A program made the position numbers and the translations under genes. Positions 16,630 through 25,526 of a DNA stretch of 32,820 nt are shown here, piece by piece. The notes below the pieces were generated by a model, which had not been told where the DNA came from, did not search any database, and saw only the letters and a list, made by a program, of their open reading frames with translations. Position 1 is the stretch's first letter. The number at the start of each line of letters is the position of its first letter. Source of the stretch: Methylobacterium longum (lineage in GTDB: Bacteria; Pseudomonadota; Alphaproteobacteria; Rhizobiales; Beijerinckiaceae); contig NZ_BPQS01000055.1 in the NCBI RefSeq assembly GCF_022179385.1, positions 1-32,820 on the forward strand. Direction: 5' to 3'.

Positions 16630-17511
16630 CGGCGATCGGCTGACGGTGACCAGGTCGCGCAGCAGCGGGTTGGGGAAGCGTCTCGTCTGGGTAATCGCGT
16701 AGAAGCGCTCCGTCACGTCCGGGATGCGACAGTGCTCGATCAACAGCCCCGCCTGCAACTCGTCCTGAACGACGATGGGGGGCACAACCGCGACGCCATC
16801 GCCCTCGCGCGCCAGCAGCCGAAGCATGGCCATGTCGTCGACTTCGGCCTGGATGACCGGACGGATGCCTGCCAGGGACAGCACGCGGTCGAGCGCCACC
16901 CGGATCTCGCTGTCGAGGCTGGGCAGCATGACGGGAACGGTGCGGAGCGCCTCCGGGAAGCGGAGCGGCTGCCCGTCCGGCCTTGGCCGCCCGACCAAGC
17001 TTACCGGCTGCTCGGCGATGAGATGGCTGTGCAGGTCGGTGGCCGCATCCCGCCGAACCGCAATGGTCGCGAGGATCACATCGAGGCTGTGCATCTCCAG
17101 CTGGGTCAGAAGGTCATGCATCGTGCCCGAGCGGAGCACGAGCTCGATATCGGGCCGCCCGATCACGGGCCTGAGGAACTCGAGTTGAAAATTACGCGAA
17201 AGGGTCGTGAGAGCGCCCACACGCAGCACGTGCTGGGCCGTGTGCGGCCGTCCCTGCAGGACCTTGATCAGCTCATCGCCCGTCTCGAAGACCGTATTGG
17301 CGTAGTCGAGGGCGATGCGGCCGGCCTCAGTCAGGATCAGCTTCCGGCCGCGGCGCTCGAACAGGTCGTGTCCGAGCTGCTGCTCGAGCCTCTGCAACTG
17401 AACCGACAGGGCGGATTGCGACAGGTTCAGGAATTCCGCGGCCCGGGTGAGGCTTCCCGCGTGCGCGATGCGGTGGAACAGGCGCAAGTGATGGTAGTTC
17501 AGGGCCGTCAT
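16606..17511 (-). CDS. LysR-family regulator, NhaR-like, beside dabBA
   Basis: The 301-residue regulator has the LysR winged helix at about 4-63 (LFHRIAHAGSLTRAAEFLNLSQSALSVQLQ cut here to its core GSLTRAAEFLNLSQSALS, then LFERRGRKLILTEAG). The two-lobe effector domain follows. The C-terminal half, with SEIRVALDRVL, AEVDDMAMLRLLA and VVPPIVVQDEL, resembles NhaR more than CbbR. NhaR responds to cations and pH in E. coli, which would suit a cation-gradient-driven DAB pump. It is convergent with dabA across 46 nt and its own promoter faces away, so control of dabBA would be in trans. The target and effector are inferred. The ATG at 17511 begins immediately before the DNA-binding domain. Confidence 0.85.
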   Translation of the reverse strand: MTALNYHHLRLFHRIAHAGSLTRAAEFLNLSQSALSVQLQRLEQQLGHDLFERRGRKLILTEAGRIALDYANTVFETGDELIKVLQGRPHTAQHVLRVGALTTLSRNFQLEFLRPVIGRPDIELVLRSGTMHDLLTQLEMHSLDVILATIAVRRDAATDLHSHLIAEQPVSLVGRPRPDGQPLRFPEALRTVPVMLPSLDSEIRVALDRVLSLAGIRPVIQAEVDDMAMLRLLAREGDGVAVVPPIVVQDELQAGLLIEHCRIPDVTERFYAITQTRRFPNPLLRDLVTVSRSPPAAPDAG

Positions 17512-17659
17512 GATTCGTATTTACAGATGCGAAGGATCCGCAGCAATATTTGAATTTGCTACAGGGAGGGTAGTTACCTTAATATTTCTCCTGAACATGG
17601 CCCGACAAACCTGCTGAACGCGTGAGAGGCCGGTTCGCTGAAGCGCTGGGGAGACCGAT
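17512..17659 (-). promoter_or_regulatory. LysR promoter region with a dyad
   Basis: AGCAA (17542-17546) and TTGCT (17556-17560) form a dyad with a 9-bp AT-rich centre (TATTTGAAT), of the general kind bound by LysR proteins. It lies about 30 bp upstream of the LysR start, where autoregulation sites often occur. The AT-rich run continues to AATATTT near 17580. Binding is untested. Confidence 0.35.
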
Positions 17660-17941
17660 GTGGCCTTACCTGACAACGATCTCGGTGGAGCGAAGCACCT
17701 CGATTCGACGGTGCGTTTTCTAATCGGCGACGTCGATGTTCACACGTGTGCCGGCAACACCCGCAAGATCTGCATCTTGGCCGAGCAATTTCTCCGACAC
17801 ATGCATTCACGAGGTTTTCGGCCCACGGTCATCGTCGAAGGCCGGGACAACCTGAGCCGCCTGAGAATCGAGCGCTACCTTCAGGAGGTCTCGCGCGAGC
17901 TCGATCTATGTCCTGATGGGCTTCCAGGCCGGAGCGCTTGA
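17660..17941 (+). CDS. Small hypothetical protein
   Basis: A GTG at 17660 with GGGGAG about 7 nt upstream opens a 93-residue frame. The product has a strand-like core (STVRFLIGDVDVHTCAGN), a helix (KICILAEQFLRHMHSRG), then RPTVIVEGRDNLSRL and a helical end. The alternating pattern and balanced composition look like a folded cytosolic protein rather than a chance frame. Codon use is less GC-biased than in the neighbours, hinting at acquired or relaxed DNA. I do not recognise the family. It stands alone between the LysR gene and the frameshifted gene. Confidence 0.45.
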   Translation: MALPDNDLGGAKHLDSTVRFLIGDVDVHTCAGNTRKICILAEQFLRHMHSRGFRPTVIVEGRDNLSRLRIERYLQEVSRELDLCPDGLPGRSA

Positions 17942-17969
17942 CCGGACGTGATCGCGACGCGGGGCGCGA

Positions 17970-18219
17970 ATGGATCTCTCGAGATGCGAGGGATGGGGCC
18001 TGCACTGCGACGCCTGCGGCATCCCGATCGTGACCCCGGTGGAATACGCGTGGCCGACCGCGCAGAGCGCCCGATGGGTACCGAGCGGCGGTGGAGATCA
18101 TCGTCCGCAGCGAACTCGGCGACCCCGACAAGATCGCCGGATCGCCCGGGCCCCGGGGCATGCTCCCCACCAAGACCAGGGAGCGGCCCTGGAGAACGCA
18201 TGACGGCGTCCTGCTCTGA
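17970..18219 (+). pseudogene. Small Cys-containing gene apparently broken by a frameshift
   Basis: From ATG 17970 the frame reads WGLHCDACGIPIVTPVEYAW and continues sensibly to RWVPSG, with high GC at third codon positions. After about 18090 that frame turns Arg/Pro-rich, while the next frame becomes coding-like (VEIIVRSELGDPDKIAG, then MLPTKTRERPW) and ends at TGA 18217-18219. The simplest reading is one gene of about 82 codons with a single extra base near GAGCGGCGG (18083-18091), by mutation or sequencing error. Two separate tiny genes, the second starting at GTG 18091, are an alternative. CDAC suggests a metal or disulfide site, but no family is recognised. Confidence 0.4.
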
Positions 18220-18273
18220 GGCGGGCGGCGCTTCTCGTCGGGTGACTGGACTGGAAAGCGGAGTTCGGAATCC

Positions 18274-18564
18274 GTGAGCCGATGGCAGCAGGAATACCGA
18301 GGCTGGCACATTTGGCGGGATCAGTCGGCCTTCCATGCGCGCGAGCCGGCTTGCCGCTATCCGGCCTGCACACTGACTTCGCGCAGCCTCCGTCGACTCC
18401 GGATGGGCGTCGACGCCATTGAGCGGTCGTATGCCGGCGAGTCGGCCCCGATCTGGTATCTGTTCGCGGTGACCTTTCCCGAACTCGGTCCGATCGATCT
18501 CAGCATCGTAGAGGATCCCGATCTTGACCGGGTGTGTCGTCTCCACGTGATCGCCTCACATTGA
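18274..18564 (+). CDS. Small hypothetical protein
   Basis: GTG 18274 with GCGGAG about 11 nt upstream opens 96 residues: a Trp-rich beginning (RWQQEYRGWHIWRDQ), a basic helix, then IWYLFAVTFPELGPIDLSIV and RVCRLHVIASH. Aromatic and hydrophobic spacing suggests a small alpha/beta protein. There is no signal peptide or known domain. It is the third of a run of small plus-strand genes (17660, 17970, 18274), which may be one accessory block. The family is not recognised; coding status is moderately supported by composition only. Confidence 0.42.
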   Translation: MSRWQQEYRGWHIWRDQSAFHAREPACRYPACTLTSRSLRRLRMGVDAIERSYAGESAPIWYLFAVTFPELGPIDLSIVEDPDLDRVCRLHVIASH

Positions 18565-18876
18565 ACGCGGCCATCAGGATTTTCTGAGCTGTCGGACGAG
18601 GTCCAGGGCTCCGACGATCCTCGAAGACAGGAGCCCAGCGGCCGGCGCGACAGGGCCGGGAATTCTGTACAGGAGAATCTCGGCGTCTGGCAGCGTCGGA
18701 AGCAGAAGTTCCGCAGAGACCGCGATCATGGGCGCCGGTTCGGCGGCGCATGAAATGTTCGACGGGCGCGTGCGCGCGGTCGACCCCTCCGCGCATCAGG
18801 GCGGGCCCTGTCCGGTTGCCGGTAGGGCAGGCCGCTGGCAAGCCCCCGTGGCTCGGCGCTCCACCCCATGGCGTCA
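18565..18876 (-). other. Gap with one possible 51-residue ORF
   Basis: The minus strand holds ATG 18729 to TGA 18574, 51 residues starting MIAVSAELLLPTLPDAEILL and ending VRQLRKS. It looks protein-like, but it has no ribosome site and weak third-position GC, so it may be a relic or chance. Nothing else is seen in these 312 bases apart from the 3' end region of the outer-membrane gene. Confidence 0.25.
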
Positions 18877-19896
18877 TCAGAACTTGGCAACGACCGGCCG
18901 GCTCTCGACGACGGGTTTGGGGGGGGCCACCCAGAGCGGGGCCGAGACGGTCAGGTAGGTTGCCGTGCCGGCGAACCGGTTGGTCACATCGAACTCGCGC
19001 AGGACCCTCACGTTCGTGGAGACGGGGATCACCCCCACTTTGAACGTGTAGCCGATCTGGCCACCCAGCGCCGTGACCCTGCCCTTGAAGGGCCCGATCC
19101 GGTCGCCCCGTCCGCTATCGCCCGTGAGCTGGTTGTAGAAGTACCCCACCATGCCGACCGAGAGTTCCTGGCTCAGGTACTTCGAGGCCGACCATTCCAG
19201 GTGAAACTCGGTGCCGGTGAGATACTGGGTCGCCGGATTGATCCAGTTGAAGGTTACTCCCGGCACCACCGAGAGCTCGTAGCCGAGGAGCGGATCGAGG
19301 TAGGTGAACGCCGCACTCAGGTCCAGGGCCGGCCGATTGAGCGAGATGTTGGACAACTGTCCGGTCTCGTAGGAACCGGATGGAACGACCCCGAGGATGG
19401 TCGTGCTCCAGTGGAAGTTGCCCGAATGCCAACCGACGAATGAGGCGAGATAGATGTCGCCGACATTGAAGACGGCATCGCGCTCGCGCCCGGCGATGAT
19501 GCGGTCGATGCGCGGCGAAGACAGGACCGCCCCGGCGCTGACGTTGGGTGTGCCGAACGGGATGGTGATCGAGAAGCCGAGATTGCCGCCGAGGATCTCG
19601 ACAGGGGTGACCCAGATCGGCGTCGCGAAGTTCGCGCTTGTGTCGAGCTTGACGTTCGCGGCGACGACGCCGCCGCTCTGGAAGCTGCGTCCGCCGCCGA
19701 GATTGCCCGAATAGAAGTAGGTCTCGCTCTCGAAGTAGAACCCTGGCGGCGGCGTCACGCCCGCCAAGGGGCCGCGGTTGCCCAGCACGTAAACACCCTG
19801 GGCCGACTCGGCCGCGCGCGCGGCCGGTGAGGCGATCAGGGCCGCGGTGCACAGGAGCATCGCGCCGAACGACCGGCAAGTGATCGACATGGCCAT
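18877..19896 (-). CDS. Outer-membrane beta-barrel transporter, Phenol_MetA_deg (PF13557) type
   Basis: The 339-residue product has a signal peptide (about 1-28, cleavage near ARA-AES) and then alternating hydrophobic strands typical of the MetA-pathway phenol-degradation/SphA-like barrel family: GFYFESETYFYSGN, GNLGFSITIPFG, DIYLASFVGWHSGNFHW, GYELSVVPGVTFNWINP, GGQIGYTFKVG and a terminal strand ending in Phe, the usual assembly signal. The role in the family is thought to be uptake of hydrophobic or aromatic compounds across the outer membrane, mostly by association. It faces the sulfatase block and is divergent from the 20264 gene. Start 19896 is used; the Met two codons later is an alternative. 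Confidence 0.78.
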   Translation of the reverse strand: MAMSITCRSFGAMLLCTAALIASPAARAAESAQGVYVLGNRGPLAGVTPPPGFYFESETYFYSGNLGGGRSFQSGGVVAANVKLDTSANFATPIWVTPVEILGGNLGFSITIPFGTPNVSAGAVLSSPRIDRIIAGRERDAVFNVGDIYLASFVGWHSGNFHWSTTILGVVPSGSYETGQLSNISLNRPALDLSAAFTYLDPLLGYELSVVPGVTFNWINPATQYLTGTEFHLEWSASKYLSQELSVGMVGYFYNQLTGDSGRGDRIGPFKGRVTALGGQIGYTFKVGVIPVSTNVRVLREFDVTNRFAGTATYLTVSAPLWVAPPKPVVESRPVVAKF

Positions 19897-20263
19897 GACC
19901 CGTTTTCGCAGCCGTTACTGCCAAGGTTGCACGACCTGCGCAGGCTTTCAAGCGCCGTGATTGGTCCGGAGCACACTGATTTCGGTGCAATGCGCGACGA
20001 TGTGCGAGTTTTTCGACTGGCGAATTCAAATTCTGTCGACGATCTGGCCGCCTAAAATTTCCGGAAGCTGTCACATATGATCAAGTCCGATCGCTCGGCG
20101 GTGATATAGTGGAGCTCCGGCCGGGACGGCCCTGCCATGATGCGACCGCGAACCGAGGCATCGCGCAGCAAATCGCCTGATCCGGATGTGATCAGTTCGC
20201 AGATACACGCGATCGGCCTTCCAGCGGGAGAGTGGCCGCTCTGATCGCACCGGGAGCCGTCCG
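19897..20263. promoter_or_regulatory. Divergent intergenic region
   Basis: These 367 bp hold the promoters of the outer-membrane gene (minus) and the small secreted protein gene (plus). The middle is AT-richer, for instance TTTTTCGACTGGCGAATTCA near 20009-20028 and CACATATGATCAAG near 20072. TGATATAGT at 20102-20110 resembles a -10 region. No coding frame and no clear operator are seen. Confidence 0.35.
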
Positions 20264-20554
20264 ATGCTTCGCACCGTAAGCTTGGCCCTGATCACCCTGA
20301 CCGTCTCGGCAGCCTGGGGCGAAGAGCTTCCCCGCTACGACGTCGAAGCGATGTGCCGCGCGGCCCCTACGCTGCAGGGCGATGCAGCCGGGGCCACGGA
20401 CCGGAACTGCGTCCGGGACGAGATGCAGGCGCGCACGCAGTTGGGACCGCTATGGGCCGGCTTCGATGCGCAACGTCGCGACGCCTGCGTGCGGGTGGCG
20501 AGAATCGGGGGACCCCCGAGTTACGTCGCCCTACTGACGTGCCTGCAAATGTAG
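20264..20554 (+). CDS. Small secreted protein with four cysteines
   Basis: The 96-residue product has a signal peptide (MLRTVSLALITLTVSAAWG) followed by a helical mature part with cysteines at 31, 49, 75 and 93, consistent with two disulfides in the periplasm. Similar short Cys-containing exported proteins of unknown role are common in Methylobacterium-like genomes. The ATG at 20264 is preceded by GGGAG about 11 nt upstream. It lies 89 nt before the AraC gene on the same strand. No function is proposed. Confidence 0.65.
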   Translation: MLRTVSLALITLTVSAAWGEELPRYDVEAMCRAAPTLQGDAAGATDRNCVRDEMQARTQLGPLWAGFDAQRRDACVRVARIGGPPSYVALLTCLQM

Positions 20555-20643
20555 CCGGCGACGTAGTCCCGGACCTGAATGGCGCGAAGACGCCGCAGGC
20601 TGACACTCCTGCAGACGATGACCTGATCCCTTGGAGTGGACCC

Positions 20644-21762
20644 ATGGCTCCCCATTCCCACGCCGTGGTGCTGGCTTCGACCGTTCCAGAGGGGCTGAAA
20701 GCTCCGGGGTCGGGTTGGGACATCCAGAGCATCGATCCGCCCGGACCCCCATCGGGCTCCATCCTGCCGGGCGTCGCGGGCGAGATCGCCTCCGTGCTGC
20801 GGGAACTCGGCGCCGATCCCGCCCCCGTCTTCCGGGCCGCGGGCCTGGACCCTGCCATGTCGACAGACCCGAACGCGATCATCCCACTGGGAGCGTTCTG
20901 TGCGCTCATCGCGCGCTCGGGCGCCTGCACCGGCTGCCCCCATTTCGGGCTCCTTCTCGGCCAAAGGGTCCAGCTGCCCGCTCTCGGCCTCGTCGGTTCC
21001 TTGATGCTGCATTCCGAGACCGTCGGCGATGCCCTGCGCAGCCTGATCCGTCATGTGGAGATGCAATGCATGGGCGCCACGACGGCGCTGACCGCCAATG
21101 ACGGCACGGCCATCTGGAGTTGCGTGGTCTACGAGCCAGGAACGGACTGCGCCGACCAAGTTGCCGACGCCGCCGCCGCGGCCGCCACCAACGTCATGCG
21201 GGCGCTCTGCGGCGGGGACTGGTCCCCGACGGAGGTGCACCTCCCGCGCGCCGTACCGGAGGATCAGCCGACCTACCGTCGCCTGTTCAGGGCCCCGGTC
21301 CGGTTCAACCGCGAGGCCGCAGCCCTCGTTTTCCCCGCTCTCCATCTCGACCGGGTCCTCCAAGGCGCCGACCCTGTGCTGTTGCGGACCCTGCAGGACA
21401 AGCTTCAAGAGCGAACGCGCGGGTCCGCCCCTGACTTCGTCGCACGGCTCCGGCAATTGCTCCGCACCGAGCTGATGCGCGGCGGCTGCTCCGCCGAGAA
21501 AGTCGCGGGACTACTCGCGATGCACCGTCGGACACTGGCCCGACGCCTGTCCGCGGAGGGGACCGCGTTCAGCATCATGGCGGACGAGGGTCGCTTCGAG
21601 ATCGCCCGCCAGCTGATCGATCATACCGATATCCCCCTCGCGCAGATTGCGGCAGCCCTCGACTTCTCCGAAGCCTCGGCGTTCACGCGCGCGTTCCGCC
21701 GCTGGTCCGGTCAGACTCCGAGCGCTTGGCGCGTGGAACACCGCCGGTTTGCCAGTTCGTGA
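20644..21762 (+). CDS. AraC-family transcriptional regulator
   Basis: The 372-residue regulator has an N-terminal arabinose-binding-like domain (PF12625 type; about 40-230, with LGADPAPVFRAAGLDP and GLVGSLMLHSETVGDAL) and a C-terminal double helix-turn-helix (about 275-368: SAEKVAGLLAMHRRTLARRL, then IPLAQIAAALDFSEASAFTR and AFRRWSGQTPSAWR). This layout is that of OruR/ArgR-like activators sensing small molecules. The ATG at 20644 has TTGGAGTGG upstream; the longer frame from 20353 overlaps the secreted-protein gene and is rejected. It probably controls nearby genes: the small secreted protein, the barrel gene, or the sulfatase pair. That is inference from position. Confidence 0.87.
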   Translation: MAPHSHAVVLASTVPEGLKAPGSGWDIQSIDPPGPPSGSILPGVAGEIASVLRELGADPAPVFRAAGLDPAMSTDPNAIIPLGAFCALIARSGACTGCPHFGLLLGQRVQLPALGLVGSLMLHSETVGDALRSLIRHVEMQCMGATTALTANDGTAIWSCVVYEPGTDCADQVADAAAAAATNVMRALCGGDWSPTEVHLPRAVPEDQPTYRRLFRAPVRFNREAAALVFPALHLDRVLQGADPVLLRTLQDKLQERTRGSAPDFVARLRQLLRTELMRGGCSAEKVAGLLAMHRRTLARRLSAEGTAFSIMADEGRFEIARQLIDHTDIPLAQIAAALDFSEASAFTRAFRRWSGQTPSAWRVEHRRFASS

Positions 21763-21933
21763 AGATCGCGAAGACGGAAGTTTTACTTGTTTTGAATTCC
21801 CTATCTGTCCCGGAAAATTGAGTTCGTGTCACGCACGATCAAGCACCTGTGCGGACGCGGGTTATCGTGATGGCTGCTGCGATCCGGCTTGGCGCGCGAC
21901 GTGGTCAGGCCGGCAGCGCACGGAGGGCTCGTC

Positions 21934-22164
21934 ATGAAGGTCGTCCTGGTCGTTCTCGGTCTCTTCGCAGGACTGCTCGCATACTACCCGACGGAGGCGA
22001 ACGCCGTCGTGTGCGCCCGCGGCGTCTACCGGGCTGGCTGCGTCGGCCCGCGCGGCGCCGTCGGTGTCCGGCGCGGGGTCTACGGCCCGCGCGCGGTGGG
22101 GGTCGTCCGGCGAGGCTATTACGGGCCGCGCATGGTCGGCGTCCGTCGCTACCGGCGCTGGTGA
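21934..22164 (+). CDS. Tiny exported protein rich in Gly-Val-Tyr-Arg repeats
   Basis: The 76-residue product has a signal peptide (MKVVLVVLGLFAGLLAYY, cleavage near EANA) and a mature part made of repeated units of the form R-R-G-x-Y-G-P-R-x-V-G-V (about residues 40-72), ending in RRYRRW. It is very basic. Such peptides are common in Methylobacterium and relatives, with no known role; binding to the cell envelope is plausible. GGAGGG lies 7 nt before the ATG at 21934, which is therefore preferred over 21889. The 171 bp upstream contains an AT-rich promoter-like stretch, TTTTACTTGTTTTGAATTCC (21781-21800). Confidence 0.7.
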   Translation: MKVVLVVLGLFAGLLAYYPTEANAVVCARGVYRAGCVGPRGAVGVRRGVYGPRAVGVVRRGYYGPRMVGVRRYRRW

Positions 22165-22241
22165 TGCTGAGTCCCGACACCGCCTCCTGAGCGTCTCATG
22201 GCCTGCGCTCCCATCCGGGAGCGCGCCGAAGGGAGCAGTGC

Positions 22242-23219
22242 ATGTCGTCCGGTCTCCGTGATGGTCCCGCTCTCGCGATGCCGCCCCGGGACCGCACCGG
22301 GATGGTTCGGCTCCCCGGAGGGACGTTCCGCATGGGCTCGGATCGGCACTACGCGGAGGAAGCACCGGCTCACCGTGTGACCATCGACGGCTTCTGGATG
22401 GACCGCACGCCGGTCACCAACGCGCAGTTCCGCGCCTTCGTTTGGGCGACTGGGCATGTGACTGTTGCGGAGAGGCGGCCGGACCCGAAAGACTATCCCG
22501 GGGCCTTGCCGCACAGGCTGCAGGCGGGCTCGCTCGTGTTCAAGCCACCGAAGTGCGCCGTTGATTTGCGCGACGCGAGCTCGTGGTGGCGGCTCAGGTT
22601 CGGGGCGCATTGGCGTAGGCCCCTCGGTCCCGGATCCTCGATTGCGGGGCTCGACGAGCACCCGGTGGTCCATGTGGCTTACGCGGACGCCGAGGCTTAC
22701 GCCCGCTGGGCCGGCAAGGACCTGCCGACGGAAGCCGAGTGGGAATACGCCGCCCGCGGAGGGCTCGACGGCGCGGAGTTCGCCTGGGGCGACACTTTCG
22801 TGCCGGCTGGCCAGCACATGGCCAATACCTGGCAGGGCCTCTTTCCGCACCAGAACCTCGCCGAGGATGGTTTCACGCGCACCTCCCCGGTCACCGCCTT
22901 TCCGTCGAACGGCCACGGCCTGTTCGACATGATCGGCAATGTCTGGGAGTGGACCTGCGATTTCTACGCGTCGAAGCACGCCGCCGATGCCACGAAGGCC
23001 TGCTGCATTCCCGTAAACCCAAACGGTGCCCGCGAGGAGGACAGTATCGATCCTCGCAACCCGCGCAGCAAGATCCCGTGCAAGGTCGTGAAAGGTGGCT
23101 CGCATCTCTGCGCGCCCAACTATTGCCGCCGCTACCGGCCTGCGGCCCGCCACGCGCAGCCAGTCGATACCTCAATGAGCCACGTCGGCTTCCGGTGCAT
23201 CGCGAGAGACAGGAGTTGA
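22242..23219 (+). CDS. Formylglycine-generating enzyme (sulfatase-modifying factor)
   Basis: The 325-residue protein is a true FGE of the FGE-sulfatase fold. It has GGTFRMGSDRHYAEEAP, VTIDGFWMDRTPVTNAQFRA, LPTEAEWEYAARGG, DMIGNVWEWTCDFY and the catalytic end GGSHLCAPNYCRRYRPAAR. Cys290 and Cys295 match the Cys pair of characterised copper-dependent FGEs (human 336 and 341), so this is not an EgtB/PvdO-type relative. It oxidises the sulfatase core cysteine to C-alpha-formylglycine in the cytosol with O2. There is no signal peptide. It ends 2 nt before the sulfatase ATG, and its last codons contain that gene's AGGAG ribosome site, so enzyme and substrate are translationally linked. The start has AGGGAG about 7 nt upstream. 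Confidence 0.93.
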   Translation: MSSGLRDGPALAMPPRDRTGMVRLPGGTFRMGSDRHYAEEAPAHRVTIDGFWMDRTPVTNAQFRAFVWATGHVTVAERRPDPKDYPGALPHRLQAGSLVFKPPKCAVDLRDASSWWRLRFGAHWRRPLGPGSSIAGLDEHPVVHVAYADAEAYARWAGKDLPTEAEWEYAARGGLDGAEFAWGDTFVPAGQHMANTWQGLFPHQNLAEDGFTRTSPVTAFPSNGHGLFDMIGNVWEWTCDFYASKHAADATKACCIPVNPNGAREEDSIDPRNPRSKIPCKVVKGGSHLCAPNYCRRYRPAARHAQPVDTSMSHVGFRCIARDRS

Positions 23220-23221
23220 CC

Positions 23222-24931
<1,710 letters not shown>

Positions 24932-24975
24932 GCGATGGAAGCTCGCATTGGCAAGCGGCATCGAGGCGGCTGAGA

Positions 24976-25008
24976 CGGGTCTCGATGAGCATACCTCATC
25001 GAGACCCG
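24976..25008 (+). terminator. Terminator hairpin after the sulfatase gene
   Basis: CGGGTCTCGATGAG (24976-24989) and CTCATCGAGACCCG (24995-25008) are a perfect 14-bp stem with a 5-nt loop, 45 nt after the sulfatase stop, followed by CGTTTCC. The T tract is short, but the stem is the cleanest in the window and its place is right for a terminator. Confidence 0.75.
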
Positions 25009-25526
25009 CGTTTCCGAGCGCGCGGCAGCCGACCGGCCGACCCGATTGAGATTGGCCATGGATCAGTAAGGTCTCAACGAAAGCAACAGCGGCGTCGCTC
25101 CGATCCGAGCCTGAGAAGGTCGCCGTTTCATGAATCGATCCCGGCGCGGCGACAGGGCCTTCGCGTGCATTCAACCGGATGGGCGAGACCAGATCTGCGA
25201 CATGTGGGCGTGCTTATGAAGAGAAACCGCATCTCGGCGGCGAAGCTCCCCCGTCGTCCCTGGCGTCGACAGCGTTCCACGGGGGCATCGGGAACTCCAA
25301 GTCTTGAGCTTGGTAGTAGTCCCCTCTGCTTCGGATCGAATGCGGGGTCCTTCCAGGTGGCTCGACCTGTGTTCGAGCCTCGCTAGCGTCGGCGACGCGC
25401 CCGGCAGACTGGCGCCGCACTCAGGTCCGGAACATAATCGCGCGCTGATCGGCGAGCTCGGGCCGCCCCCGGTGCGTCTCGGAAACACTTCAGGGGGGCG
25501 GAGCTGGGTTTTCCTGGAGCGGATCG
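25009..25526. other. Gene-free region upstream of the dCache cyclase
   Basis: No convincing frame is present on either strand. Small hairpins occur: CCAAG and CTTGG (25297-25313), and GGCTCGA and TCGAGCC (25359-25379). The latter looks superficially like a tRNA T arm but has no acceptor or anticodon stem. The promoter of the cyclase gene must lie here; no motif is claimed. Confidence 0.4.

Noticed and set aside
25359..25379. tRNA-like T arm (GGCTCGA, loop, TCGAGCC)
   Set aside because: No acceptor stem, anticodon stem or CCA-compatible end is found in the flanking 80 bases.
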